A DNA stretch of 64,000 nt from Clusia tigrina. Taxonomy: Eukaryota; Arthropoda; Insecta; Diptera; Clusiidae. The position numbers and the translations under genes are program-made. The notes under the pieces were generated by a model. It ran no database searches. It was not told the DNA's origin and saw only the letters and a list, made by a program, of their open reading frames with translations. The DNA is taken from assembly GCA_920105625.2 (NCBI GenBank), contig OV050030.1, positions 321,584,368 to 321,648,367 of the forward strand, given 5' to 3'. Within the stretch, counting starts at the first letter, position 1, and every line of letters starts with the position of its first letter. Below, piece after piece: positions 21,763 through 34,735 of the stretch.

Positions 21763-22778
21763 ATTTTAAGACATTTTGAGGGTATTCCTGACTCTTTCAT
21801 CATTCACCACACCAATGTATGCCTTCAATGCTACGTGTAAGATCTCCATTCCCTCCAGGGACGAATGGAAGGATGACATCCCCCCTCATGTAGAAGGGGT
21901 TCACATCTACACAGATGGATCCTAGTTACAGAGTAGGGTGGGAGGTGGTGTATTCTCAGAAGATTTAGACATTAACATGTCCTTTAGGATGCCGGCCCAC
22001 TGCAGTATGTTTCAGGCAGATGTCGCGGCTATAGAGGCAGCACTGTCTTGGCTAAGGAAGAAGAATGTATCTGAACTTCATATTTGCATTTTGTCTGACA
22101 GCAAAGCTGCTTTGCGCTCCCTGGATTCGGTTATTATCACCTCAAAAGCCATCAAGAGCTGCCGCAAATCTTTAGACGAGATAGCTAAGCCGACGCGTCT
22201 GCATCTGTGCTGGGTTCCCGGTCACAGAGATATTCCAGGGCAAGGCGGATGAACTTGCCCGTGAGGGTCTACCATACCGATTGAACCAGATAGGTCGAAC
22301 TTCGGTATTCCTATTGCCACATGCAAGCTGTTAGTAATAATATCCTTAGGCACAGCGGTCAGGCGCTGGTCTGAATTTTGTATGCATATGTAAAATAGCT
22401 GGAAAAACCTGGCCAGAGACAAAAGTCAAGCGCTCTAAGGACCTAGTGGTTCTAAATAGACAAAGCATAGGTTCTGTGATTGGCGTCCTAACGGGACACT
22501 GGACTCTAGGCACACACGGATGTAGGCTGGGGATCGCCTCTAACGACTTCTACAGGAGTTGCATGGACGACGAGGAGGAAGAGTCCATTGCTCACCTGTT
22601 GTGCACGTGTCCAGCGGTGTCCAGAAGGAGGCGCACTTTCCTAGGCGACTACTTTGTGGAGTCTTTGGGAGATATCTCAAAAAAAAAAGATTAGCTCCAT
22701 CAACTGCTTCATTAAAAGCTCCAAATGGCTGGACCTTTGAAAGGGATGGGACCTGATGTCTCATGCGGTATCACAAAG
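21763..22778 (+). pseudogene. Non-LTR RNase H and C-terminus, opposite strand (copy B)
   Basis: Counterpart of 10785-11800, with the same TAG just after YTDGS, the same missing base near the RNase H histidine motif, and the same A-run frame change near 22680. Only a few substitutions separate the two copies. Confidence 0.75.
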
Positions 22779-22792
22779 GGTCAATGTTGGCT

Positions 22793-24312
22793 TTAATGCT
22801 GATTTATTAGTTGTTTCATCATTGTTTTTTAATTTGGATAGATTGTCATTGTTTGATATTATTTCAGAAGTGTTGGTGCTTTTTATTTGATTTGGCTCCT
22901 GTAAAATTGTTTCCATTTGTGCATCTTGAGCGTATGATATACCAAATATGATTTACTGGTCTATTGTGATTGTTTTAGTTTGTTTCAATACTGATTTGTT
23001 CATTTGTTTCTTTCCTGCGAAATGTAGGGTATCTCTGGATTTATAAAGCTTTATATATTGCACATCCTCTGTAGTTTGTGTGTGGTTTTCACCCCAATGT
23101 ACGTATTTAATATTGAGTCCATCAGCGTCGATTGTAATTGTGCACATATTTGTCTTGTGTTTTCCAGCACATTTGACACACACCGAGTCTATTTGGCAAA
23201 AGTTTTTTGTGTGGCCGTACTTTTGGCAATTTGTGCATTGGGGAATTGTTCTCTTTTGTCGGGGTGGCTCAAAGCTAATTTTGCAGTGTAGGAGGTGAGT
23301 AATGTCGTATATACCTTTATTGTTATCTTTTATTTTCAATTCAATTGAAAATAGTGAAAGTGGTTGTTTTATTTTGGGACCATAAGCTATTTGGATGTTG
23401 TCACTTTATGGCCTAGTTCGGCTAATTCGTTTTTAATGTCTTCTGTGTCAATTGAATGGTGCATATTTCGTAGTACTACTCTAAAGCCTCGCTCATCTTT
23501 TGTTTGAAATGTGTAATACTTTGTCCCTTATTGCTTTAATAATGCTATTATTTTTGTGTAGTGTGTGGACTCTTTTGGTTGAATTTTTATTTCGTTCTTG
23601 CTTAGTAATTTCATTTCGTATAATATATTTGGTATGTAGGTGTGTGCTTTAGATAAGGATTTTATATTTTCAGCATTTTGAACATATAGAGTTGTTGGGG
23701 GGTCTTTGTAAACGTTACGCAATAGGTTTTTGTATATTAATGTTCGTATTTGTTTCACTGTTGTTTTTTTTCACAGTTCTCTTTAGATTCACTGCTAACA
23801 GTTCTTATCTGTTTGTTGTGTTTAAAGTGATAGGCTTACTCAGCCAATTTTTTTTGGATTGATGTTTGTGTTGTGTTCAATATTTTATTTTTCCTGTCTT
23901 TTGCTACAATTATTTTGTTCCATTAATTTGTTTGGCGATTGCTTTTAGCGGTTTCGTTTTGTGTTTCCATTTTCGGTACTTTTATTAGTGGTTTTAATAT
24001 TTGTGTTGTACTTGCGTGTTTGCTGTTGCTGGTGTAATTAGTGTTGTTCTGATTGGCATTATTGATGAGTTTCAGCTAAAAATCGTTACCGTCGTAGTAA
24101 CTGTGGATGAATTTCTGTAGTGGGAGTCCCGCATTGGACACTCCAAGATAGGGATTCGCTGATACGTAGTAGAGCGGGAAAGCAGGATCTTTCTCTGTTC
24201 TCTGTCATTTGAACTAGCAATTTTGAGTCGCCGCTGATTTTGTTTGAGACGAAAGAAAAATATGTTTTTTTTTTGTTCCTGTTTTTTGTTTAAGTGTGTC
24301 AGCCACACTCAT
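22793..24312 (-). pseudogene. Jockey-clade Gag (ORF1) remnant (copy B)
   Basis: Counterpart of 11815-13335 with both zinc knuckles intact (about 23158-23263). The third knuckle has Trp instead of Cys (VHWGENH), a change from copy A. A T-run near 24265-24275 differs in length, altering the N-terminal frame. Confidence 0.75.
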
Positions 24313-24573
24313 ACATTTGTGATTTGGTTTTTTAAATTTTATTTTAAAAGATGTGTCCCAGTAAGTGACCGGTAGATTGGTTCTACTCGAGCACTGAAAC
24401 TTTACAATTTTTCCTTTATAACTTACTTCATCGTCACTGCTTCAGCATTTGTTGCTTTCAACTGGTTCGATACAAGATCGCCTCCCTTTTCCTCCAGATG
24501 TAGGGTTTCCATTTACATAGTCAATGAGCCTCTAATTACACTCAGTAATTTGCTTCTTCCGAGACCCTGAGTG
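24313..24573. other. Spacer between gag and RT (copy B)
   Basis: Counterpart of 13336-13596; nothing recognised. Confidence 0.4.
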
Positions 24574-25549
24574 TCATTCCCTGTCATTAGGGATGGTGAG
24601 CTGTGGGCCTACACATTATATGTGCAAGCCGCCGACACGTTGCTTTATTATGCATGATATCGTTGCTTTATTATGCATGAAGGCATGATAGAAATTTAAC
24701 AACCCCAGATTTTCCTGTACCTGTTTTTTGTCGATAGGAGCTGGTGCTCTTTCAAACGCAGTTAATTTGTCAGGTGATGTTCGGATTCTGAGTGAATCCA
24801 ACTTGAACCCTCACAATTTTATTTCAGTGGCGGCAAATTTACTTTTGCGTAAAAGATCGCTGGAAAGATGGAGTACTTCGTGTAAAAGCTCCGCAAGTTC
24901 TACTTCCAATTTGCCCATCTCCACGACGTCGTCGAAATCTGGCAACACACCGGATATATTTCGCAGAAGATTTTCTATAAAGGTTTGGATAGATGCCAGG
25001 TGCAGATGCGATTCCAAACTGTAGTCTTGTTACTTTTAATGCACCTTTATGTGTGACTATGGTTTGTAGTTGGCAGACTGTTTCTCTACTTTAAATTGGC
25101 GATAAGCTTGCACATGATCAAGTTTTGCGAATGTGCTTCCTCGTTCGATGGAGGCAAGAAACGAGCTAATTGCTGGTATTTGAAAATTGTGTGGTTTGAT
25201 TGCTTTATTGAGCTTGGATTTATAGTCGCCACAGATTCTGATTGAGCTATCGCTCTTCACAACAATTGGAATTTTGCCCCGGTTCAAGTATACCTTGCGA
25301 GCACATATGATCAATTCAACTTCAACCTGTCCCCTTGTAGACATAAGAATTCGGCGAGCAGGGGATTAAATTGGTTGATTTGTAGAGATATTTGCGTCCC
25401 TGTAAAGCGGCCCAGTTCTTTTGTAAATAAATGTTGTAACTCCGAGACGACTTCTTAACTTTAGATTTGTTTTTTATAACGTGGACTGCTTGGATGCTAA
25501 TACCAAGCGAAACGAACCAGTTGTAACCCCCCATTTGATTGGTTGCCAT
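24574..25549 (-). pseudogene. Ty3/gypsy reverse transcriptase fragment (copy B)
   Basis: Counterpart of 13597-14572. The stretch 24811-25017 is open and shows DFDDVVEMGK (active-site Tyr replaced by Asp). It shares the 20-bp deletion (near 25266) with copy A. At 24962 it has CGCAGAAG, as the 3.14-kb units do, where copy A has CACAGAAG. Confidence 0.82.
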
Positions 25550-25572
25550 TCTTTATGACGATCGGAAGATCG

Positions 25573-26894
25573 TTAATTTCAATTTTCAATTTCAATTTAT
25601 TGTTTAAAGTTATACAATAAGACAAAGTCTTTTAATATATAATTATATATCAGTTATTAAAATAGATATATTAAGTTAAATTATCAATTAATTAAATAGA
25701 TAATTAAAAAAATTAATAAATAAATAAGTAATAAATAAAAAAATAATTAATAAATGAATACAATAAGAAATTAAAATAATACTGAAAAAGAAATATTTGG
25801 TTATTTACAAGGGAAAAATTAAGAGAGCTATGTCAGCTCTAAAACAAAAGTACTGGAACACTAAATACTTAAACTCGCTAATCCTTGCCACGCCTCTCAC
25901 AGCAGAAGGCAGCGAATTCCAGATCCTGATGGCATTAATGAAAAAGTATCGAGTTGAATTAGCATAGGCAAATTTACTTTCTTTTTGATTGGCTCTGCTG
26001 AAGTGTCTCAAAGAGATAATTGGGTGTTCTCGTGATAATCAGCTTGTGTAGAAAAATACAATTTCTGATCCGTAAGTATTATCAATACAGCATCCAAGAA
26101 CACTTGTCTTCCAGGAAGTTATATGGTCAAACCTACTTAATCCAAACACATATCGTGTGGCTTAGTTAAATACAACTTGTAGTTTATGTAGGAAGTTTAC
26201 TCTGAATAGAAAATTATCGGTACAACCAGCTGTTTATCCAACATTCTCCTAGTCTCGACAGGGGTAAACTCTGCAGACATCCGTAACTATCTCAGCACAA
26301 AAAAAACTTTTTTCACTATACTATTTACTTGATCAGTGCAAGTGAAAGAAGAATTAATATGGAAGCCCAAACTACATGATCTTTCAACGAACTTCAGCTG
26401 TGCGCCACCAATAGTTATTAAAGGAAGCTTGTCCAATTCTATTTTCTTTTTCAAGATTGGTAAAACATATTCACAAACTTTAAAATACTAATAGGTCTAA
26501 AATCACCTGGCTCCAATGCAGAGGATTTCTTAGCTACTGGAATAACGATACCAACCTTCCAAGCACTAGGAAAGCACGAAGTCGTAAAGCAATGATTAAT
26601 TATTTGGGTTAACGGACTAAGAATAAATGGTAATATAATCTTAAGAAACTTAACCGGAAAGCCATCCTCACCAATTGCATTAGACCTGACCCTCACCAGA
26701 CATCGCCCCACATCAGCCTCACAGACAGCAGAACTGAAATGTAGACGTGGCGGAATTAAACATTCCAAGAGCAGGCGGAGAAACCGAGCCACATGATCCC
26801 GGGGAAGCAAAGGCATCACACATTCAAACCGGAACAAAGATAATGTTAACAATCTGACTGAAATGGAGTTATGCTGGACATCGACTAATTTCAA
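25573..26894 (-). pseudogene. Non-LTR RT with lost catalytic core (copy B)
   Basis: Counterpart of 14595-15913 with the same internal deletion of the RT active site, and the same missing 19-bp stretch (near 26466) that is present in the 3.14-kb units. Confidence 0.75.
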
Positions 26895-28677
26895 ATCACA
26901 ACGATAGAGGCCAAATTCGATTTACCGTCTGCGATGACATAATAGTGCAGTTTAAGTCAAACTAGCATTTGCAGGGGTGACCACTGATAACAATTGTAAT
27001 TGACATTTTTAGATTTTCTGGTGGCCATATTTTATTTATAGTCTGTGGTTTTGTTTTCCGCTGGAACTGGCCGTTGTTCGACGATTTTGCTCACCCGATC
27101 CGGGTCGAGTTCAAGTTGTTGAAAGATGAACGACAGACGCGCTGGAGATGACGCTTTACTCCACATTATGAGTAGATCCTCTCCCGATGTGATTGCATGA
27201 TCTAGATGATGGATTACCGCGCTGATGATGGTGATTGCTACTGGTCTAGTGCAATGCCCAAATTCCTATTCACTGGCAGCTTTCGCAGCGCTGACACATT
27301 TTCCGCGAATCCCTCGTTGGAATGTTGGTCGCGTTTATGGAATTGATAAAATTTCCGATGGTCGGGGGGAGAAATGATTGGTTAATATGGTTTCAATTTC
27401 AGTTAATTACAAATCATTCACTTTCTGGGGTGCGGCCAATGATGACAGAGAGTCAAACAATGTTGGGCGGGAGTCTCAGTATAGCTCGCGACGCTCTCCT
27501 GCCTATAAGTCATTGTTATCAAAAGGCTCCAATGCTCCAACAAAATTCCTGTTGGTTCACATTTTGTGTTTAATGGCCATAAAGATAAGACTCTTGCACG
27601 CTATTCTTTCAGTTAATCCGTAATATAAATGATTGAAATTAGTCAAATCGAACCGACTGCGCCAATTTTATGTTACGTATTAACTTTCAGCCGTTTATAA
27701 TTATTCTTAAAAACATTAATTAACTATTAATTATAATATATATAATATATATAAACAATTCAGGCTTGCACATCTGTTCGTTATTCTCGAATTTTTGCCT
27801 CTCACAGCCCATGCACACGCGTCAAAAACATCTGTAACAGTATCTCTAACAAATTTCATACTTTACTGTTTACAGACACTGCCAACAGTTTCCATACACC
27901 ACACTTCTTTAAGTAAACGGTTAAATTTTCAAAGATAGTTTAGTGTAACTATTAGGAAATCAATAATTGGCGCGACAAACATTTTTTATTTTGATGTGCG
28001 AATCGAAAGTACCACAACATTACTAGTACGAAAATGAGTATTACGAAATTAGATCTGATTAACAACATTTTTAAAGGAACTATGTTCTAATTTGAATACA
28101 TTGGCTAAATAGGGTTAATGAAGTTACTACATATCTAATAATAAATCGGTTTCTGTTAAATTGTTTCCTATTGTTATAGCTAAGATTCAAATATTAACAC
28201 AACTCATTTGGAATGTATTTACTTAGAAATCTTTGACAACATACTTTTAAGCATTCAGTTGTCACTCTAAACCTGATCCTCTTTAGCATACATATTCATT
28301 ATTTTTTTAATAATTACTAACTCAACTTAACGGATCTAAAAATAGTTAATCATCTCTGTTCATATTACTCAACAAATTTACCCAAAGATATGTATACCTA
28401 TTTAATACTCGTTGAATGAATAGAACGCTTCACATGCTTGGTGAATGAATCTGAAATGAAAAATTATTGTTTTCGCTTGGAGATGATTGTGAGAAGTAGA
28501 CTAAATTGTTTATATTAAAAGTATCAAAAGGAATAGGTCTGTATGCTAATCATAAAGGTAATTCTTTATGAAGCAAACCACATCAACCTACACATGTGGG
28601 AAGCAATAGTAGTTTCTAATTAGATCCCTACATTTCTAATCTGTACTAATATAACAAAGTCTTTCATACATGCATGT
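26895..28677. other. Middle region, left part (copy B)
   Basis: Counterpart of 15914-17696; no gene recognised. Minor substitutions relative to copy A. Confidence 0.35.
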
Positions 28678-28728
28678 GTACCTAAAGATATGGAGGACAA
28701 TGTAGTAATCCTCCATATATTTAGGTAC
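28678..28728. repeat. Strong hairpin (20-bp arms, copy B)
   Basis: Same arms as 17697-17747; the loop differs by one base (ACAATG versus ACACTG). Confidence 0.85.
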
Positions 28729-29132
28729 TCACAGTAGTGCCTGAAGCGACCATTTTCCATTATACTACAGAATCAACAACCATCCAAAATATATCCAGTA
28801 TTAGCATTAAATATTCTCCACTTTTTCTTGTAACAGGAGAATGCTGTTATGTCTATTAGCGAAACTTTCAATTATACAGAGATATTATAGAAAACAACCT
28901 GATAACAGTGCAATATGGTGTTCGTCAATCGACCTCTTATAACCTGTATAATATAATAGTAGTTCTCTAATTCAAGTGCTGAACGGGAAGTGTACAAGTA
29001 CACTTTTATTATGGGCTCTGCTAATTATACGAAACGCATCACTTGAATTTCCTTAGCGGGAAAAATAGTTGTCGCAATTTGAAACAATAACACTTTTATA
29101 CAGGTGGAGTGCTACGCTATAATATAAGTAAT

Positions 29133-29694
29133 AATCGTAATTCAAAATATTTCTATTGATAGGTTTCCGAGATATGAGTTTATGAAGTTTTGGGTTCAAT
29201 TTTGAAAGGGGCTTCACTCGTTAGGCTATATCTCGCGTTTAAAATTGGGATGAACAGATATCAAATAAATGGTAAACGAAATATTATCTTAATCATCTTT
29301 TTAGCAGTATTTTTCAATCGGCTTAGTAGTTTAACTGTTAAGGGTCCAAAATATATGAGAAAAATCGATTTTTTTGGCCAAAATAAATATCGAAAACCCA
29401 CTCTATCGCCGAATTGTACGAAGGAAACAAGGTACTGATGGAGAAAATCTATGTATAAATACCGGAGCTATGAGCTATTGAGTGAAGCTATCCAAATTAA
29501 AATTATTTTATAAATGTTGGTTAATTGTAATTAAAAATTGACTATCTTTCATTTGATATATTGTGCGTTCCAATCGAACATTTTAAACTCGATACATAGC
29601 CTAACAAGTGAAAACACCTCCAGAATTGAACCCAAAAAAATTCACAAGCCCATATCTCGGAAACCTATCCATATAAAATATTTTGATTACGATT
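29133..29694. repeat. Long imperfect inverted repeat (copy B)
   Basis: Counterpart of 18152-18713, arms about 29133-29271 and 29544-29694. Confidence 0.7.
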
Positions 29695-29709
29695 TTCGAG
29701 TTCAGCAGG

Positions 29710-30720
29710 TCAAAATACATTAGAAAAATATAATGGCATTGCATGTACATTTTGGATGTAAACTAGTGTTATTATTTCGTTTTTTAAATAATATCTCACC
29801 ACAACTTCCTGCGTCCTGGTATGACAGGGAGACCATTCTGGATCAGTGTAGATTGATAGTTCCCATTGCTTCCTCTTCAGCGTCATTATACGGTAATTAC
29901 GACGATTCAGAGGGTTTATTTCTTCAATCTGTTTTGTCAGAGGTTGGGTCAGCAGAATCTCGTTCGGGAACCCTCAAGAGGAGGGATGGAGGCTGACTAT
30001 GTTCTACAAGAAGAAATCAGGTATTATCAGTGCCAGTTTGCCTGTAGCCGAGTCTTCAAAAAGCTTGCGTTCGGTTCAAGTTACTCCAACCAATGCCATC
30101 GAGTTTATCGGGGACTGGTTTGTTCCCACTTCTTCTGGGTGGCGGAGAAAGCGAATTAATGTTGAGTTGGCATTCACAGGCACAGTCTGGCCCTGCCTGA
30201 TATTGCTGGTGACAATGAAACCCCACAAGTTATGAGTTCACCAATGTACCAACGGATGTGGAACCTGTTCTGTTGCTGCCAAATAAGTCCTGCGGCTGAT
30301 GCTAAGGGTTTCAGGTGTCACCATTGTATCAGCCGGAGGGCACTTGGATACTGTAATGTCGCAACCTTCTAAATTCTGTACCTCCAACTCAAATGCCTGC
30401 AGGTCGAAATTTTAGCGCTTGACGTGTGTTGAGTTGGGTGAATGGCTGAGAGCATAAGTACTTCGTATAGTCGTCTCAAGTCCTGTTGCAAATGGGGATG
30501 AAATGAAAGATGTGACCATAGTGGTGCAGTGCTCATATCCAACCAACTTCGAATAGGTACGGTCGTAGATAAAACTGTCTTTGATGCCTACTGTGAACAA
30601 AATGAACCTCTTTGGAAGACAATCGGATGGTTTAAGGCTTCAGACCGCCCTTTCGTCCCCACAACTCTTGCATCGACTGGACGAATTTGCGTATTCTTTC
30701 GCACACCGAGGGTATAGGGG
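29710..30720 (-). pseudogene. Unidentified protein remnant on the minus strand (copy B)
   Basis: Counterpart of 18729-19740. Most of the readable frame is kept. A one-base loss near 30338 adds a further frame change, and KYYFK becomes RYYLK near the C-terminus. The family is not recognised. Confidence 0.4.
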
Positions 30721-31395
30721 CTAGTAAATAATGAAGGATCTGTATTTGGATAAGTCATCTATAGATATTTAAGGATCGAGGCACCTTCCATCCTTACCAC
30801 TATATTTTACCAGAGAATTAACGCATCGTCTCTATTTATGTTGACCATCACAGAAATTAACTGATATCAACTGCTCTTCTAAGTAGACGGCTTTCCCGGT
30901 TGCTGATATTATCATAGATAACAACAATTGAGGAACCGTTACGACTATAGCATCCCTGTGGTCTTGTGGGTCTGTAGAGTACCATATGACGAGTTTTCTA
31001 GTTGACCTAGAACCAGTCTTATTATATGTTCAAAGCCGGCAGTGGCCAAACTAGATCAACTTTGTTGCCAGAACTTCGTAGTTGATAGGGTGTAAAGACA
31101 TTCATGGCTGGTCGCATTTTATGATTGGTTCTGTTGACTTGTCTTTTGTTGGAATTCTGTCACCAAATTCAGCATTGGATTTTTGTGATTAAAGACATCT
31201 GGAACGTGTAGTTTGTTCCGATCCTAATGTATACCAACAATGGCATAAAAAAATATAATTACCATGAGCTCCAACTTTGCAATTATGTCCTTGCTTCCGC
31301 CCTTAAAATTGAAATCATAGGTTGTTGGCGTAAATTCGTTACTGCTAAGTAGCAAGAGGTAATCAATTAAGGTGGCTACTCGATCGAAAGCTGAA

Positions 31396-31596
31396 AAATG
31401 CTGGAGGACGGGTTATTATTGGAACATAGGTACATTCAGGCCAGGTGTGGTGAAAGAGTATTGTTGTAATTACCAACTAGAAAGAACGAAAATGAAAACG
31501 GAATGGAATAAGTTTAGAGAGGTGATGCAGGGAAACATTGTAACGAGCGAGTAATTTCGTTTGGCTTTCTGTTTCGCCATACCCCTAATCTAACTC
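31396..31596. other. Array-specific spacer (unit 1)
   Basis: About 200 bp found only between S1 and S2 in the 3.14-kb units and absent from the 11-kb copies. A + frame of 60 codons starts in S1 (31372) and ends at 31554 (CWRTGYYWNIGTF, then a Lys/Glu-rich end). It stays open in all eleven units, but so does most array DNA, so this is not evidence of a gene. No family is recognised. Confidence 0.6.
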
Positions 31597-32203
31597 CGCA
31601 GAAGATTTTCTATAAAGGTTTGGATAGATGCCAGGTGCAGATGCGATTCCAAACTGTAGTCTTGTTACTTTTAATGCACCTTTATGTGTGACTATGGTTT
31701 GTAGTGGGCAGACTGTTCATCTACTTGAAATTGGCGATAAACTTGCACATGATCAAGTTTTGCGAATGTGTTCCTCGTTCGATGGAGGCAAGAAACGAGC
31801 TAATTGCTGGTATTTGAAAATTGTGTGGTTTGATTGCTTTATTGAGCTTGGATTTATAGTCGCCACAGATTCTGATTGAGATATCGCTCTTCACAACATC
31901 TACGATCGGTGTAGCCCAATTGGAATTTTGCCCCGGTTCAAGTATACCTTGCGAGCACATATGATCAATTCAACTTCAACCTGTCCCCTTGTAGACATAA
32001 GAATTCGGCGAGCAGGGGATTAAATTGGTTGATTTGTAGAGATATTTGCGTCCCTGCAAAACGGCCCAGTTCTTTTGTAAATAAATGTTGTAACTCCGAG
32101 ACGAATTCTTAACTTTTGATTTGTTTTTTATAACGTGGACTGCTTGGATGCTAATACCAAGCGAAACGAACCAGTTGTAGCCCCCCATTTGATTGGTTGC
32201 CAT
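31597..32203 (-). pseudogene. Ty3/gypsy RT fragment (unit 1)
   Basis: The minus strand shows SQGILEPGQNSNWATPIV, IRICGDYKSKLNKAI and PHNFQIPAISSFL (31740-31950), then a one-base loss relative to copies A and B shifts the frame before the FAKLD motif. The fragment stops at 31597, before the YFDD site, so no catalytic pair exists. It retains 20 bases (about 31898-31917) that copies A and B lack. Confidence 0.8.
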
Positions 32204-32214
32204 TCTTTATGACG

Positions 32215-32452
32215 ATCGGAAGATCGTTAATTTCAATTTTCAATTTCAATTTATTGTTTAAACAATAAGACAAAGTCTTTTAATATATAATTATATATCA
32301 GTTATTAAAATAGATATATTAAGTTAAATTATCAATTAATTAAATAGATAATTAAAAAAATTAATAAATAAATAAGTAATAAATAAAAAAATAATTAATA
32401 AATGAATACAATAAGAAATTAAAATAATACTGAAAAAGAAATATTTGGTTAT
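32215..32452. other. AT-rich 3' tail of the non-LTR fragment (unit 1)
   Basis: Starts with the small hairpin ACGATCggaaGATCGT and a TTCAATTTTCAATTTCAATT run, then (TAAA)-rich sequence. This is the 3' end of the minus-strand non-LTR element; its length varies between units by a few bases (a six-base difference near 32262 versus 35400). Confidence 0.6.
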
Positions 32453-33511
32453 TTACAACGGAAAAATTAAGAGAGCTATGTCAGCTCTAAAACAAAAGTA
32501 CTGGAACACTAAATACTTAAACTCGCTAATCCTTGCCACGCCTCTCACAGCAGAAGGCAGCGAATTCCAGATCCTGATGGCATTAATGAAAAAGTATCGA
32601 GTTGAATTAGCATAGGCAAATTTACTTTCTTTTTGATTGGCTCTGCTGAAGTGTCTCAAAGAGATAATTGGGTGTTCTCGTGATAATCAGCTTGTGTAGA
32701 AAAATACAATTTCTGATCCGTAAGTAGTTATCAATACAGCATCCAAGAACACTTGTCTTCCAGGAAGTTATATGGTCAAACCTACTTAATCCAAACACAT
32801 ATCGTGTGGCTTAGTTAAATACAACTTGTAGTTTATGTAGGGAGTTTACTCTGAATAGAAAATTATCGGTACAACCAGCTGTTTATCCAACATTCTCGTA
32901 GTCTCGACAGGGGTAAACTCTGCAGACATCCGTAACTATCTCAGCACAAAAAAAACTTTTTTCACTATACTATTTACTTGATAAGTGCAAGTGAAAGAAG
33001 AATTAATATGGAAACCCAAACTACATGATCTTTCAACGAACTTCAGCTGTGCGCCACCAATAGTTATTAAAGGAAGTTTGTCCAATTCTATTTTCTTTTT
33101 CAAGATTGGTAAAACATAGGACCACAACCATAAGTGATTCACAAACTTTAAAATACTAATGGGTCTAAAATCACCTGGCTCCAATGCAGAGGATTTCTTA
33201 GCTACTGGAATAACGATACCAACCTTCCAAGCACTAGGAAAGCACGAAGTCGTAAAGCAATGATTAATTATTTGGGTTAACGAACTAAGAATAAATGGTA
33301 ATATAATCTTAAGAAACTTAACCGGCAAGCCATCCTCACCAATTGCATTAGACTTAACCCTCACCAGACATCGCCCCACATCAGCCTCACAGACAGCAGA
33401 ACTGAAATGTAGACGTGGCGGAATTAAACATTCCAAGAGCAGGCGGAGAAACCGAGCCACATGATCCCGGGGAAGCAAAGGCATCACACATTCAAACCGA
33501 AACAAAGACAT
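32453..33511 (-). pseudogene. Non-LTR RT fragment (unit 1)
   Basis: The minus strand carries SNAIGEDGLPVKFLK, TSCFPSAWKVGIVIPVAKK, GDFRPISIL, then directly LPLITIGGAQLKF and LGFHINSSF (open frame 32936-33511). The C-terminal IRIWNSLPSAV block is at 32453-32659. The active-site region between RPISIL and LPLITIG is deleted as in copies A and B, but 19 bases near 33118-33136 absent there are present here. Confidence 0.8.
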
Positions 33512-33550
33512 CAGTTAATGTGTTGGTTGTTGTAGATAATGTTACAAATT
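33512..33550. other. S2/S1 joint of the satellite unit
   Basis: About 40 bases containing CATCAGTTAATGTG and GTTGTTGTAGATAATG link S2 to S1. In copies A and B, S2 instead continues into the 3.5-kb middle region, and most of this joint is absent. The joint recurs at every unit boundary. Confidence 0.7.
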
Positions 33551-34735
33551 TTAGCGCTTGACGTGTGTTGAGTTGGGTGAATGGCTGAGAGCATAAGTAC
33601 TTCGTATAGTCGTCTCAAGTCCTGATGCAAATGGGGATGAAATGAAAGATGTGACCATAGTGGTGCAGTGCTCATATCCAACCAACTTCGAATAGGTACG
33701 GTCGTAGATAAAACTGTCTTTGATGCCTACTGTGAACAAAATGAACCTCTTTGGAAGACAATCGGATGGTTTAAGGCTTCAGACCGCCCTTTCGTCCCCA
33801 CAACTCTTGCATCGACTGGACGAATTTGCGTATTCTTTCGCACACCGAGAGTATAGGGGCTAGTAAATAATGAAGGATCTGTATTTGGATAAGTCATCTA
33901 TAGATATTTAAGGATCGAGGCACCTTCCATCATTACCACTATATTTTACCAGAGAATTAACGCATCGTCTCTATTTATGTTGACCATCACAGAAATTAGC
34001 TGACATCAACTGCTCTTCTAAGTAGACAGCTTTCCGGGTTGCTGATATTATCATAGATAACAACAATTGAGGAACCGTTGGGACTATAGCATCCCTGTGG
34101 TCTTGTGGGTCTGTAGAGTACCATATGACGAGTTTTCTAGTTGACCTAGAACCAGTCTTATTATATGTTCAAAGCCGGCAGTGGCCAAACTAGATCAACT
34201 TTGTTGCCAGAACTTCGTAGTTGATAGGGTGTAAAGACATTCATGGCTGGTCGCATTTTATGATTGGTTCTGTTGACTTGTCTTTTGTTGGAATTCTGTC
34301 ACCAAATTCAGCATTGGATTTTTGTGATTAAAGACATCTGGAACGTGTAGTTTGTTCCGATCCTAATGTATACCAACAATGGCATAAAAAAATATAATTA
34401 GCATGAGCTCCAACTTTGCAATTATGTCCTTGCTTCCGCCCTTAAAATAGAAATCATAGGTTGTTTGCGTAACTTCGTTACTGCTAAGTAGCAAGAGGTA
34501 ATCAATTAAGGTGGCTACTCGATCGAAAGCTGAAAAATGCTGGAGGACGGGTTATTATTGGAACATAGGTACATTCAGGCCAGGTGTGGTGAAAGAGTAT
34601 TGTTGTAATTACCAACTAGAAAGAACGAAAATGAAAACGGAATGGAATAAGTTTAGAGAGGTGATGCAGGGAAACATTGTAACGAGCGAGTAATTTCGTT
34701 TGGCTTTCTGTTTCGCCATACCCCTAATCTAACTC

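Larger units (their letters stand above)
20514..31394. repeat. Composite duplication, copy B (~10.9 kb)
   Basis: Direct repeat of copy A. The LTR part has lost about 36-38 bp (corresponding to 9530-9567). The end of copy B (S1, 30412-31394) runs without a break into the 3.14-kb satellite array, so this S1 is also the start of the first satellite unit. Confidence 0.95.
30412..33550. repeat. Satellite unit 1
   Basis: S1 here is the end of copy B. The spacer is 31396-31596. It has GATGCCAGG near 31627 and AAATTATC near 32325, variants of the left subfamily. Confidence 0.9.
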
